64,000 nt of DNA, from assembly GCF_963678635.1 (NCBI RefSeq), contig NC_087064.1, positions 63,295,548 through 63,359,547 on the forward strand, in the 5' to 3' direction. Within the stretch, counting starts at the first letter, position 1; each line of letters begins with the position of its first letter. The notes beneath the pieces are model-generated. The model was not told the DNA's origin, made no database searches, and saw nothing but the letters and a program-made list of their open reading frames with translations. Shown here one piece after another: positions 1 through 10,914 of the stretch. A program made the position numbers and the translations under genes. This DNA is from Symsagittifera roscoffensis. Its lineage: Eukaryota; Xenacoelomorpha; Acoela; Convolutidae.

Positions 1-584
1 CTCGAAAAAAAAACATCATTTAAGTCAAAATTAAACTTATACTGTGGATACATTGTACCAATCATAAGCTATGTTCGCAAACTTGGTATCCGAACAAAGC
101 AGAATTAAGACAACTAGAAAGAGTACAAAAACGAGCGACTTCTTGGATTACAAATAACTTCAAAATGAGTTATACTGAAAGACTGAAATTTTTAAAGCTC
201 CTTCCACTCTCAATGTACTTCGAATTACACGACATATTGTACTTAGTTTCACTACTAAAAAATAAACATGACATTGATTTGAATAAAATTATTCATAAAA
301 ACGAATCACGAACGAGACAAGCAACACGTGGTGTGATTGCTGTTCATGCAACAAGACTGAAAAAGTCAAATGAAAATTATTATATACGTTCTAATACGCT
401 ATACAACTACTTTAGCCAAACTGTGGACTTCGAAAATCAAGATAATGACAGCCTCAAAATATCTATAACAAACACGTATTGGAAATTCTTCAATAGAAAT
501 TTTGCAGAAAACAACTTGTGTATGTGGAGAATTCTTTGCTGGTGTGGAAACTGCAACCCACCAGGAAAAATTATGAACTTATAA
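1..584 (+). pseudogene. C-terminal end of a non-LTR retrotransposon reverse transcriptase (fragment)
   Basis: The frame open from about base 72 to the stop at 582-584 reads like the region just after the RT domain of CR1/Jockey-type LINEs. It has the motif LERVQKRATSWI (about 108-150), then a SYTERLKFLKLLPLSMYFELHD stretch with the usual spacing. Upstream of base 72 the similarity continues in another frame (YIVPIISY), so at least one frameshift is present. The end is Cys-rich (CMWRILCWCGNC). The RT catalytic part lies outside the window or is lost. A (CTA)n tail follows, as expected at a LINE 3' end. The clade assignment is inference. Confidence 0.65.
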
Positions 585-624
585 ACGAGGGTTCAAAACC
601 CATGGAGAAATCCTAAAGCCTACT

Positions 625-657
<33 letters not shown>

Positions 658-660
658 TAC
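585..660 (+). repeat. LINE 3' UTR with (CTA)n microsatellite tail
   Basis: A short 3' UTR follows the RT stop and ends in about 11 CTA/ACT units (621-659). Several LINE clades end in microsatellites instead of poly(A), so this is best read as the 3' terminus of the element at 1-584. Confidence 0.6.
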
Positions 661-677
661 CTTAAAAACTTATAGGC

Positions 678-714
678 TCCTTGAATGTGCTGAATTTAAT
701 TTAATAAACATCTA
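678..714 (+). repeat. 37-bp direct repeat, copy 1 (partner at 1862-1898)
   Basis: The segment running CTCCTTGAATGTGCTGAATT and on to ACATCTAA recurs about 1.18 kb downstream with only a few mismatches. The two copies bracket the stretch that contains the inverted-repeat element. They could be an old target duplication or a small local duplication. Confidence 0.5.
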
Positions 715-1496
715 AGGGAAAGGGTTGATCCATAACCGATGGATTTGATGATTTTAACTTTTCTTCTATCCATGAGATCACTGTTGTTGCGTGAAATTGG
801 TTAATTTGAGCGGTTTGGCCGATAGCCTTCAAATTGTAACGAATTCGTCGACCCGATGTTACGAGAACCACACATTGAACTGACTTTCTAGAAGCGGTTA
901 AAAGCATGTGAAGCTGTGTTAGGACGCTAGCCAGTCGTTTTTGAACCTAGCTTTACTTTCTGTCGGTATGTACTTCCGGTGGAATGTTACAGACCTGTCT
1001 CTAAAAATCCTGAAAGGGCGCTCGACAAACAGGAGCAAACATCCAACATATCACATACATTTAAGAAGTCTATCACAACAGTTAGGTTAAAATGATTTAA
1101 GACTCTCTTTTACGTATCTGTTTGTAGTGCATGTTTTAGTATCTGATTTCAATGACTTTCTTGTAATTGAGGCTAGTGCTGTGAGATTGTTCGTTTTCGC
1201 AATCTTATTGACTCCATCTTGATTCTCAACTATCTGATTGCCTACTTCATTTTCATGTTTTACTTCACTTTCCCTAATTTACGAAAATCCGATCGTTTTC
1301 TGACTGGGTGAAATGATGAAGGACTAGTGAATTAACTTCGGTCACCGTGATAATTTCTGACCTTCTGATATACAGATTTCTGAAATTAGCGTGGTATTTC
1401 AGCTCTTTCAACGCAATCAGGACAGCGTATTCGTTAAAGAGTGAAAAAACGATTTTTAAATGTTTACAGATGAATCACTGTACTTTTAAAAAATGT
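715..1496. other. Non-coding stretch, nothing recognised
   Basis: AT-rich sequence between the LINE end and the inverted-repeat element. Only short chance frames are present (for example 1347-1541, which runs into the element at 1497). I see no domain, splice pattern or repeat here. Confidence 0.5.
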
Positions 1497-1849
1497 TGGG
1501 TGCCGGACATCAAGCCGACGGGACTTCAAGCCGAATTGTAAAATTAGGGACTTCAAGCCGAATAATTCCTTATAAAGTCGTGAAATATGAACAATTTGAA
1601 AACTTTTTTGAAGAATTTCTGAATTTCATGATCTTTCTTCACTAGTTATTGGCGTTTGCATATAATTTAAGCTTCCAAATGATGTTCCGGAAAATTTAAA
1701 AGTAAAACATGGTTGAAGGCATTTTTCATGTTTATAATTTATGCATTTCAAAAACCGGCTGATTTTATGAACGGATGCGAATCACAAGTGGTGCATTGTC
1801 ATGAATAACGCTTATTATAAAGTCCCGTCGGCTTGTTGTCCTAGACCCA
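1497..1849. mobile_element. Short non-autonomous DNA transposon (MITE-like), 353 bp
   Basis: The ends are inverted repeats of about 29 bp: TGGGTgccGGACAtCAAGCC... on the left (1497-1526) and its reverse complement on the right (1821-1849). The core CAAGCCGACGGGACTT is perfect and four positions differ elsewhere. The 6-bp sequence AAATGT flanks it on both sides (1491-1496 and 1850-1855), which fits a target-site duplication. The left end also has a subterminal direct repeat GGGACTTCAAGCCGAA (1521-1536 and 1547-1562). No coding capacity is visible, so it would need a transposase in trans. The superfamily is unknown to me. Confidence 0.75.
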
Positions 1850-1861
1850 AAATGTTAGCTT

Positions 1862-1898
1862 CCTGGAATGTCCTGAATTTAATTTAATTAACATCTAA
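1862..1898 (+). repeat. 37-bp direct repeat, copy 2 (partner at 678-714)
   Basis: Near-copy of 678-714, reading TCCTGGAATGTCCTGAATTT and on to ACATCTAA. It starts a few bases after the right target duplication of the inverted-repeat element. Confidence 0.5.
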
Positions 1899-2029
1899 TT
1901 CATTTCGGATACAATATACATTTTATTATATTGTAAATAAATATATAACCAAGAAAAGTTGTGTGACTTACTTTTGCTTAATAATATTAATTATCATTTT
2001 GCAATTAAAGTGTTCAGTTTTTAACTGTT

Positions 2030-2039
2030 TTTTTTTAGA
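2030..2039 (+). promoter_or_regulatory. Splice acceptor of the ASXL-like exon
   Basis: A run of eight T followed by AG ends at 2039. The reading frame is open upstream of it, but that part is a T-rich hydrophobic stretch without an ATG, typical of intron translation. The exon is therefore best started at 2040, with the first in-frame ATG at 2062. Confidence 0.6.
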
Positions 2040-4764
2040 TTCATTGAAAGGAAATGGTGAAATGACGCCTCAAGGTGAGTTGTCATGGGAAGAAGCTGCG
2101 TGCTTTACTCTTCAGAAATCGGAAAAACTCTTCAGCTCTGCTGATGAAATTCTTCAAAGCATTATAACAAACAAACTGAAAAACAACTGCGCTGGCGTTG
2201 ATAGGAGAGCTCTAGAGGCTATCCTGCTTTGCTTTTCTCGTGGTTCCAGTTGTAAACTTGTGGCATCGAGTCGCAAACTAAATGGACACTCACGTGAAAC
2301 TTTACGTTTTGCCCTCAAAGAGGAAATGGACTCGCAAATGTATCACTTTGTAGATGTTGAATTAACTGATGCCGAACTAGAACTGATAAAGTTGAATGGT
2401 ATCATTGCTGAAACATCGCTTCAGCGTGAGAAAACGCGAAAGTCACTTTGCGTCATAAGAGCGCCTTATTCCATACAACACCTTGAAAAGAAGTTACCAG
2501 CAAGAAGCAAAAGTAACCACAATTCGAATGGGCTACCAAACGGTCATGTAAAACCCCCGGCTCCTAAAACTGTGAAGCAACCAGTGATTCAGTGTCCAGT
2601 TATCGAGAACAAAGCTGAGAAGAGTCCAGTCCTGGTAAACAATCCAAATAGCAGGCACTTTCATTTGCTACAATCTCCAAACTCGCCTTTAGTCACCTCA
2701 AGCTTAAAAAACTTGGTAAATGAAACAGTGTTTGATGAACTCCCAGCACATATCCAAGATGAACTACTTGCTCACCTCCCCGATTGCGATGAATCTGTAT
2801 CCGCTTTACTGAACAACGAGTTCTTCTCGAGCGCCTTAGAAACTTTTAGAAACCACTTAGCCGATGGTCTGTTCCAAGCCAATAATTTCTGCGAAACAGC
2901 AATAGCCCCTGATAAAGAACCTCCTCCGAAGTTTACCGATATTATTAAAGAAGACGAGCACTACAATATAACTTCAGTTTCACCTACTAAAATCATTATC
3001 GCGAAAGGTTACACGGATGGTAGTGGCAATAAAGCTAGTAAATCGAAAGACTTGGCTCTTTGTGGCAACTATAAGCCTTCGGCTTCTTCTCGAAGACATG
3101 CACGGAGAAGACAACTACAGAACGAGCGCGTCGCTGCCCTGAAGAAACCGGCAGCTCGTAGTCGGCGAAATGGAGCAGACTCGAAGCCAAGCACCAGCAC
3201 GGCAACGATAAGCGAAGCGCATCGAACGGCTCTTCAGCACAGATATTCTCGGCCCATTCCATCGACCTTAAAAACGAAGTCGACACAGCAAGCAATTCTG
3301 CACAACTTACAAGTCAAGCAAAATTGCCTTGAAAGTAAAGCGAAGAAAACGACAGGTCCAGGTGGAAAGCCTTCTGTTAGATTTACTACACCATCTTCAT
3401 CTCTATGCTTAAAATCTACAGGATCATGGGCGAGTGTAGAACCTTCGAGCTCTTCTGGCAATCTCACAGGACACACTAAGACCCTGGCATCAGTGAAAGT
3501 GGTGAGAAAACGAAAAGTGGCTTCATTTAGTCCGAATAATCTCTGGCTGCCTCAAACAGTAGTACACAATGAGTGGATTGATATCAGCGACGACGATGAA
3601 ATGGATTTCATGGATAGTCCTCAAGTTCCGACTGTGGCTGCCACCTCATTCTCTGTTTCCCCGCCGAATGATACAATTGCGAAAAGTCCTCACGTGATCG
3701 AAGGAAAAGTTAGAAATAATAGTCTGGAACCACTAGAAGCGGATGAACTAAAGGCCGCGATGAACCATAACACACAGAAGAGTCCCCCCGAAAGATCGGT
3801 TGCCCATTCCCTGAATTTGACTGATCCCATTAGAATTACTGAATCTGGTGCCACCATATTCACAGTCCCTGTAACCAAAAGCTCGGATTCCTTAACGGGT
3901 ACGAATATAACTATAGACGAGACAGTGGTAGCCAAAAGTAGCATATCAAATGGTCCCCCATGTACATTGCCACAACTCATAAGTTTGACCCCTTGTCGAG
4001 CGCCTTTAAATGAAGGAGTCGAAGTTGGGCTACTTCAATCCGGTAAAAAGTCAAGCGGATCCAGAATTGACTGTAACGGTTTGCAAAGTGAGCAGTCGCA
4101 TAATTCGACGTCAGATCATAAAAGTGAGGAATTGCATAAAGAAAAAGCGACGAACGAATCAACGAAACATCATTCAGTGCTGATTAATGGCGAAGTACAT
4201 GATGGACAAGCGGCTAATAAGGACGGAAAGTGTGAACCTATGGACCACGTCGTTTCACAAGATCCGAAGTCTGATCCAAAGGAAACTATTCTTTCGAAGA
4301 ACGGAGAGTTACCCGAAAGTGAAACAGCTGCTCATCTAGAGAATAAAACTTCAGTAAAAGATTTGAAAAATACAACCAATTCTGCAGTAGTTAGCTCCAT
4401 AAACTGTAAAAGTGATATAGTAATTGTAGATGTGAATTGTATTGACAGTAGTAATAGTAGTAAGTATATACCCACTCTCCCAGCGCTAACTGACTGTAAC
4501 AGCTGCAGCAGTAGCAGCCCTGAAGCATTAAGTACCATGTCACAAAGCATATCGACGACTACGAAGACAGTGGCCACTGAAAATAACAACCACAGCAGCA
4601 GCAGCAGCGTCTCCGCAAGGAGTCAAAGACTCTCCACTCGGAATCTGAACAGCCTCTCCGCCGTCTCCTCCATGCAGTTTCGCGATACTACTGAAGTGTT
4701 ACTGTCTGCCGGCGCTTCTTTCGATGCTGGCAGCCAAAATTCGTCTAATTTTGCTAATAATTGA
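2040..4764 (+). CDS. Additional sex combs-like (Asx/ASXL) protein, HARE-HTH plus DEUBAD
   Basis: Counted from the ATG at 2062 the protein has 900 residues. Residues 8-85 (SWEEAACFTLQKSEK..., ILQSIITNKLK, CFSRGSS) match the HARE-HTH domain of ASX proteins. Residues 217-275 (VFDELPAHIQDELLAHLPDC...) match the DEUBAD domain, which in this family activates the BAP1/Calypso deubiquitinase that removes ubiquitin from histone H2A in Polycomb repression. The rest is Ser/Thr-rich, probably disordered, with basic patches around residues 340-430. Fly and vertebrate members are about 1,500-1,700 residues and end in a PHD finger; none is seen here. The whole body is one exon, entered through the acceptor at 2039, so an upstream exon may add N-terminal residues. 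An AAGGTGAGT donor-like site at 2074 is read through by the coding frame. DEUBAD also occurs in NFRKB and UCHL5 partners, but the HARE-HTH pairing favours ASXL. Confidence 0.75.
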
Positions 4765-4789
4765 TTTTTATCTTGGAAAATAATTAGAG

Positions 4790-4795
4790 AATAAA
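4790..4795 (+). terminator. Poly(A) signal of the ASXL-like gene
   Basis: AATAAA lies 26 bases after the stop codon, inside an AT-rich 3' UTR. This supports the gene really ending at 4764 without a PHD finger. Confidence 0.55.
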
Positions 4796-4799
4796 GTTT

Positions 4800-5284
4800 G
4801 TAGTAATATTTTCCTCATAGCTATATAGATTGAATTTTTATTTACAAACCCTTTTTTTAGCCCTAGAATGCAATGCTGAGTCAATGAAGTAGTAGTAGCA
4901 CATATAGTGCTCAAGAAGAGGGAAGGAACTGAGGCTAAGTGTAGGTTTACTTTCCGCGCAGCTATTCAAAAACTTTACCCCAAAAATGGGTCATTTTAGC
5001 TTCTTTTAGTCAATCAGAAATTGGCCAAAATCTAATGCGCTATCCTCAAGTGAGCCTCTTAAAGAGCCCAATCAAGTTTTAGAAAAGTATAACCTACAAA
5101 AATTATTGTAAATGTAGATATTTTCATTTGATGTCCAAAAAATGTCATTTTTACTAGGTATGATTCCAATCTTTTTTTGAAAACAAATTTTAACGTTTTG
5201 CGAAATTTTTGCAGGCTAAGTTACCCTTCGAAAACGTTGTTAGGCTGTATAAGAGGCTAACTTTGATATAATTTGCTCATCAAT
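4800..5284. other. Non-coding AT-rich DNA
   Basis: Nothing beyond a possible 3' UTR remnant and short homopolymer runs. No frame of interest. Confidence 0.45.
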
Positions 5285-5288
5285 TTTT

Positions 5289-5397
5289 CTGTTGCAAAAA
5301 AAAAGAGTAAAACATCAGGATTTATTGGCTTTTTTCTCTGTCGCAAAAAAGAGTACAAAATTAGGATTTATAGGCTTTTTCCACAGTCGCAAAAAAT
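5289..5397 (+). repeat. Tandem repeat, about 48-bp unit, 2.3 copies
   Basis: The unit reads TGTYGCAAAAAA..GAGTA followed by ATTAGGATTTATAGGC and a T run. Copies start at about 5289, 5339 and 5386, the last one partial. The short basic frames that cross it on both strands are translations of the repeat. Confidence 0.65.
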
Positions 5398-5399
5398 TC

Positions 5400-7510
5400 A
5401 GCCGGGAATCAAACCGTGTTCGGCTAGTAGGGATCAAAAAAGGTTTTCGGCTATCCGTGCAGAAAAAAAAACTGGGCAAATCTGTAACTTCTACGAAAAT
5501 CAGCCTTACTGGGGCAAATTTTGTGAGTAACGGCTCTGTGACACGCCTTTTGATCGCTTCAATATCAATACCACCATCAGTGTAACACTCGACAGCGACC
5601 CTTGACAGAGTGGGTTTTATCTTCGAAGTTTCTATTGAATTTCCAACAGTTATATTGAGAGAAATAACATGTTTCATGTTATATGATAAAGCTGTTTATT
5701 CAGATTTTATTGCTATTTTTCGCAGCAAACTTTTAGCGCCCTGGTTTTATTTTATTGTTACAGCTTAAGAGGTCTACAAAATATTCCATGCAATACAGTT
5801 TTTTTGTTGTTCAGGTTTTTGAAAAAGTGACCGATCGTTTGTTCTCGATTGGAATTTTTTTCTCCAGACAAAAGTTCATTTTTTAAAATTTGCAATTTGT
5901 GACGGTTTCTTAAAAGTACAGAACACAGTAGAAAAGAAAGTGAAACGTTTTTTTTAACGCTTATTTTTGATTTTTGCAGTTTGACTTTTGATTTCGTTTT
6001 CAGTTCATTTCCTTTGTGAAATGGAAGGCAAACTCCACCATCGAACAGCAAAAATGCAAAGGTAAAAAAAACGCGATCGACTGCTAATTTCAAAAATGGA
6101 GTTTGATGATCATATTTTTCAGCAAAAATTCTTACCTATTGATCCAGTTTTCTCAAATTGGGTTAATTTAAAGAAAAAAGCACAATTCTTAGATTTTTGG
6201 TGAAATTCAAAGAGGTTGAAGGTCATACCTTTTTTTCAATGAAAGTCGAAAATAGTGAAGTTTTTCAAAAAAAAACAAGTTAGTTTTTTTTTCCTTTTCT
6301 TCGTCACTTTTTTTTCAACTGCCAGTCGGCTATAATTTTATATCTGAAAGCTATCAATTTTCTGAGCTGAAACTTGAAACTTCAAAAGATGTAAATTGCC
6401 TTTGTCTTTTTGCCTTTGTGTTTTCATTTTGTTTACGCTGGCGATAAGTTTGAACCTTTCTTTAGAATAGGTCTTTGAGACATGTGTAGGAGGTGAATTG
6501 TCAGAAATCTCTCTGCAAATAAACTTCTGAACGGTTGAAATTGTCATTTTTTTCAGCTGCAAGTATTTTGAAAACTTTGAATCGTTAGTTATTTTCATAT
6601 TTTGGTTTGGGTGTTCAGAAATGGTTCTTCAAAGGTATGTTCTAGGTATAAAAAACGTATTTTGCCGAAAGTTTGTTCATTTGAAAATCTTTTTAGCAAG
6701 TTTTAAGTTGTTATTTAAATTCATCTTTCGGCATGGTTAGTTGCTCTTGCGATTAGCAAGCGTTATCTAATCGGAGTTTGGATCAATAACTTGGTTAGTC
6801 ACTTGACTCTTATTGCTGCTTATATGGTCAATTTTTAACTAAGGGTTTTGTATGTCAGTATTTACTGGTACATTCTATATCCAGAATTCTAACTGTTATT
6901 TGGATAATTTAAGTTCCGATTTTTTTCGCTGCTGCTTTTTTGTCTTTCTTGTTGTCGATTTGAGCCAGCCAGTTTCCGAAAATTGCTTACAACCTTGCAT
7001 GCAGTACATATATAGCGCGCGTGGTTTCTATATGGGCGATACAAGCAATTTTGTCCAAAAAGATTTTTCCACTGGAACTTTTTGGTTGACCTTCAGCTCA
7101 TTGGGGGTCGGCTTTGATTCGGTCCGTTTATTTACGCTAAAACTTTTTTCTCATGTCTTTCCCGTGTTTTCTTTAGATCGGCGAAATTCTGACAATCGAA
7201 TGTTGCAAATCAACCCCACAATGGCGCTGTTTCAATATTTCCTTTTGTTTTTGTACTTTTCTTTTTCTTAATCCTTCTATGAAAACATCTTTCGAAGTTC
7301 TCTTTGCTACTTCTGAGCGTCGCTGCTGTTTTTATCTTACCTTTATCGTGTCGCAAGCAGTACGAACATCAGCTTCGCTACTGAGTCAAAAACAGTGCGG
7401 CTCCGAAAAGTACCCGATAGTTAACTTATGCGCACAAAATGTGCTTTTCGTTCAATTTGTTTTCTCCTTTTTTGTAGTCTAATTTTGCGTAGTTACATTA
7501 AAAAATACTT
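5400..7510. other. AT-rich non-coding DNA
   Basis: Many poly(T)/poly(A) runs and short chance frames on both strands. A minus-strand stretch (5677-5490) has fairly codon-like composition, but it has no recognisable domain and no splice signals that I trust. I see no gene. Confidence 0.4.
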
Positions 7511-7514
7511 TCTT

Positions 7515-8945
7515 GGCTTGGGTACTCAGCACTTCTTTGTTATCGAAAAGCCGCCAGTTAATCTTTTCAACGCTTAACAGTTTTTTTGGTGTTCGAAATG
7601 GGGTTCTGATGTCAAAAAGCTCGTTGCAATTCCCGCAAGCAAATTCCTGGCTCATGGTGTTTCCAGTTAAGCAACGTGTGCAGAGTGGAATCACGGAGTC
7701 TTTTGATAGCTGGTTTGATATTCAATTACAGTTCTTGGTCTCATGCTGAACGGTTAGCTTAGAGTTGACATCCATATCTGACACTCCGAAGGCGTGAGTT
7801 TTGAATCTCAGCAGAACCTGGTTTTTTTTTCAACTGAAGTTTTCTCCGGAAAAAACTTGTACGAATTAAGGACTTTTGTTTTGAAATTTTCATTATATCT
7901 GTTCGTTGCCTTTTTAGTCGAAGAAAAGTATTGCTTTGAGCATTTTTTAGTCTTGAATACTCTTGTTTTTAGAGTAACTTTTAGTCTTGAAGACTGGACT
8001 ATTTTATGGCATCAAAAATTCTGCGAAGCTCGGCTTCGTCTCGTCGTTTGGATTTTCAATTTGTTGGTTTTACCTAGATTTTGGTTTCCTAAAAATAATA
8101 TGTGTTCTTATTTAGATCGATGAAACTGCGACTAAAAACTTAAAATGCTCCAAGTCAAACCCACACAGACCCTGCTTGAAAAATTTAGATAAATAAAACA
8201 TGAAAAACTTGCTTTAAATTAATTTTTAAGCCACTCTATTTCTATCTTCAATGGTAACATCGTTCGAAATCATTCTTGCTACTTCTTGAGCGCCCTGTTG
8301 TTTTTATCTTTCACCTTTGGTATCGTAAGTATTGCGAGGCTTGGTTTGTGTGTCAAAAACATTGTGGTGTCGTAAAGTAATTTCGACGAGCAAATTTTTC
8401 TGCAATTTTCTCGAAATTGTTTTCTTTTTATTTTGTTGGAATCTAAGTTTTATTTATCATTTTAACTCAATTCGAAGCTTGGTTTCCAACACTTTTTTTG
8501 TTGAAAGTCTGTTGTGTCTATCGGAAAAAATGCTTAAAGTTAAGTTTTTCAACGCTAAAGATGCTTTTGAAGTAGCCGTTTTAGCCGAAAAAGCCCTCTG
8601 CAATTCCCGCAAGCAAGTTCCTGGCGCATCGTGTTCAAATAACCGTTTGAAATACTTATTTAAAGTGCTTCGCTGGAGCGTCAACAACATTGTGGGATCG
8701 AAACTTAAACTGGAAAAAAGTTTTTCAGCGCTAAAAATGCCTTTTTTGAAAATATATATATTCCTTTTGTTTTTTTGTTGGAATTTAATTTTGCCAAGTT
8801 TTGTTTATCATTTGTTCTTTTTTCTAGGTTCGGGTATTCAGCACTTTGTTGCTAAAAATCTGTTGTGTTTATCAAAAAAATTTGACGAAATGATAGTTTT
8901 CTAACGCTAAAGAATCTTTCTGAAATTCACGTTCCTCGCTCATAA
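7515..8945 (+). repeat. Decayed tandem duplication, three units
   Basis: Three related segments start near 7515, 8465 and 8828. Each opens with a 'tactcagcacttctttgtt'-like block followed by CGCTAAAGATGCTTTT-like sequence. The first two also share GCAATTCCCGCAAGCAA(A/G)T (7626 and 8600) and CTGGC.CAT.GTGTT. Divergence is high, so the duplication is old. Long reading frames across it (for example 8332-8904) are rich in Phe, Leu and Lys and look non-coding. Confidence 0.55.
7737..7819 (+). repeat. tRNA-like sequence, copy 1 (possible SINE head)
   Basis: The segment has the layout of a decayed tRNA. It opens GGTCTCATGCTGAACGGTTAGC (A-box-like GGTTAGC) and ends TGAGTTTTGAATCTCA (T-arm/B-box-like, four paired bases), then AGAACCT, which partly pairs with the opening GGT. 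A T run follows, as in Pol III genes. A related copy lies at 9154-9236. It could be a tRNA pseudogene or the head of a tRNA-derived SINE. Confidence 0.35.
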
Positions 8946-10560
8946 TAACTGTTTTTGACTACCTAGATGTTGCATGGCCTAGAGCGTTTTTAACATACAA
9001 GTCAAAAATCACCCAAAAATAAATGTCACTGGCCTTATTTACGTTTGCTTTTGGACTTTCGGAAATTAACTGATTTTTTTTCGAGGTATCCAACTGGTCT
9101 ATTTTAATCATGGAACCTTTCGACAGCTGGATTCATAATCTATTCAAGTTCTAGGTCTGATGCTGCACGTTTAGCCCGGATGTATCATCCATATCTGACA
9201 CCCGAAGGCGTGGGTTTTGAATCCTTCCGCCCCGTGTTTTTTTTTAAACTGAAATTTCTTCCGCTTGAAAAAAGTAGTACGAGTCTAGGACACTTATTTG
9301 CAGATTTTTTTTTTATATCTCTTCATTTTAGTTTTAGTATTTGAAGATTTTTATGATATTTCTTCATTTTCATTTTAGAAAAGCTTTGAGTCGAGCTGTG
9401 ATAAATTTTTGTGTTTATGATTTGATATTGAATTGACTGCAAAATTTTGTTAGAAAAACTATTTTTCGCATTTTTCTTGAAAAATTTCTTAGCTTGGTTC
9501 GTGTTTTTTGTCCAAAAGGCTTTTTTTTCATCTAAGAAGCTTTGTAGGCCGGCCCTATCGTTTTTTCGCAAAATTGAATTTAAAAATATGAATAATATTG
9601 CATTAATTTTTTCATTAAATTAAATGCTTTAAGTCTGGCCTATATTTTTGTATAAAAAGTACCGCGATGCTCGTCTTCGTCTCTTGGTTTTGCTTTTTTA
9701 ACTGTTTGATTTGCCTAGAATTTTGATTACTGAGAAAATTCCCATTTTGTGTCCTTAAAGTTTTATTTTTCTTTCTCATTTTGGTAGAAGAAAACTCTGG
9801 GGTGGAGTGGAGCTTTGTTATATATTTTTTTTGTATTTATGAGTTGATATTTATTTGATTGCCAAACTTTGATCGGAAAAACATTTTTTCGGTATTTTCT
9901 GAAATGGTTTCTTTTCTTTAATTGAGTTTTTCAAATTGTAATTTTTCAGTAATTTTTTCATGCTTGAAGTCTGGCCTATATTTTTGTATAGAAAGTACTG
10001 CGAAACTCGGCATCATCTCTTGGTTTTTCTTTTAAATTGTTGGTTTTACCTAGAATTTTGCTTCCTAGCATTATTTTTAAATTCTGTGTTCTATAAATTT
10101 TGTTTCCCATTCTCCTTTTGTTCGAAGGAAACTTTGAGTGTAGCTTTGTTTTAATATTTTCTTTGTATGATTGGATATTTATTTGATTGCCACTTTTTAT
10201 CAGAAAAACGATTTTTTGACTTTTTCTGAAATGGTTTCTCCGCTTCGTTCGAGGTTGTCGAATAAATATTTTTGTATCTAAAGAACATTGAAGATCAACC
10301 CAATCGTTGTTTAAAAAAATGAAAATTTTTGAAAAAAAAATCAAAGATGTTGCCTTGTTTACAGTATTTTCTATAGGCTTGCTTGGCTTTTGTATCTTAA
10401 ATACTGCGTATCTTGTCTTCGTCTCCTGGTTTTGATTTTTGAATTGTCGGTTTTACCTAGAATTTTGCTTCGCATAAGTGTTTCCCCTTTTGTTTCCTAA
10501 AAACTTTGTTTTCTTTTTTCCTTTGTTTCAGTTTGTCAAATAACTATTTTTGAATCACTA
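8010..10560 (+). repeat. Decayed tandem repeat, 340-410-bp units
   Basis: Units open with a TACTGCGAAGCTCGGCTTCGTCTC-like block (about 8010, 8325, 9655, 9995, 10405), followed by TTGGTTTTACCTAGAATTTTG and, in the better copies, by GATATTTATTTGATTGCCA and CTGAAATGGTTTCT. The last three units are adjacent (spacing 340 and 410 bases). Related opening blocks also occur singly at 18198 and 25320, so the unit is a dispersed family in this genome. Confidence 0.55.
9154..9236 (+). repeat. tRNA-like sequence, copy 2
   Basis: Diverged copy of 7737-7819 with the shared core CATCCATATCTGACAC..CCGAAGGCGTG.GTTTTGAATC. Similarity extends beyond the tRNA-like part on both sides, so the copies spread as part of a larger duplicated unit. 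Confidence 0.35.
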
Positions 10561-10910
10561 CTGGGTGGGTCCTAGTTAATACAGGTTAGTTTCAGCGGGA
10601 CTTGAAACGTTTTGAAGTTTTGTTCGAAATCCTTCTTTTTCGGCTCAACTAGTGTCTGCTCGAAGATTGGCGGCTCTGTTTCCGCTTCGTAAAATTGTTC
10701 AGTTTCCAATTTGAATTTCTAACTCGAAGTCTTTGCGTAGAACGACTTTTCGATAAAAACAGATATAGAAAATGTTTCGGATTGGGTTTTTCATTTTTTT
10801 GGGACGCTTTGGAAATTTTTATCACTTTTCGCAAAATTAGTTTTCTCAGAAACCCTTTTACCGATTTCGAAAAAAGGGACAGTCTCAAGTATTGCAGATA
10901 CCCACCGCAG
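10561..10910. other. Non-coding stretch before the BEL/Pao remnant
   Basis: AT-rich, no domain or repeat recognised. No LTR belonging to the following element could be found here. Confidence 0.35.
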
Positions 10911-10914
10911 ATTC

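Noticed and set aside
1963-2039. Hydrophobic N-terminus in front of the ASXL-like frame (apparent signal anchor)
   Set aside because: No ATG, T-rich composition, and a clear splice acceptor at 2039; this is intron sequence read in frame.
5315-5677. Minus-strand frame of 120 codons
   Set aside because: One end is translated tandem repeat; the other half has no domain, homologue or splice support that I can see.
8332-8904. 190-codon open frame
   Set aside because: Phe/Leu/Lys-rich translation of AT-rich decayed repeats, with a non-ATG start and no domain.
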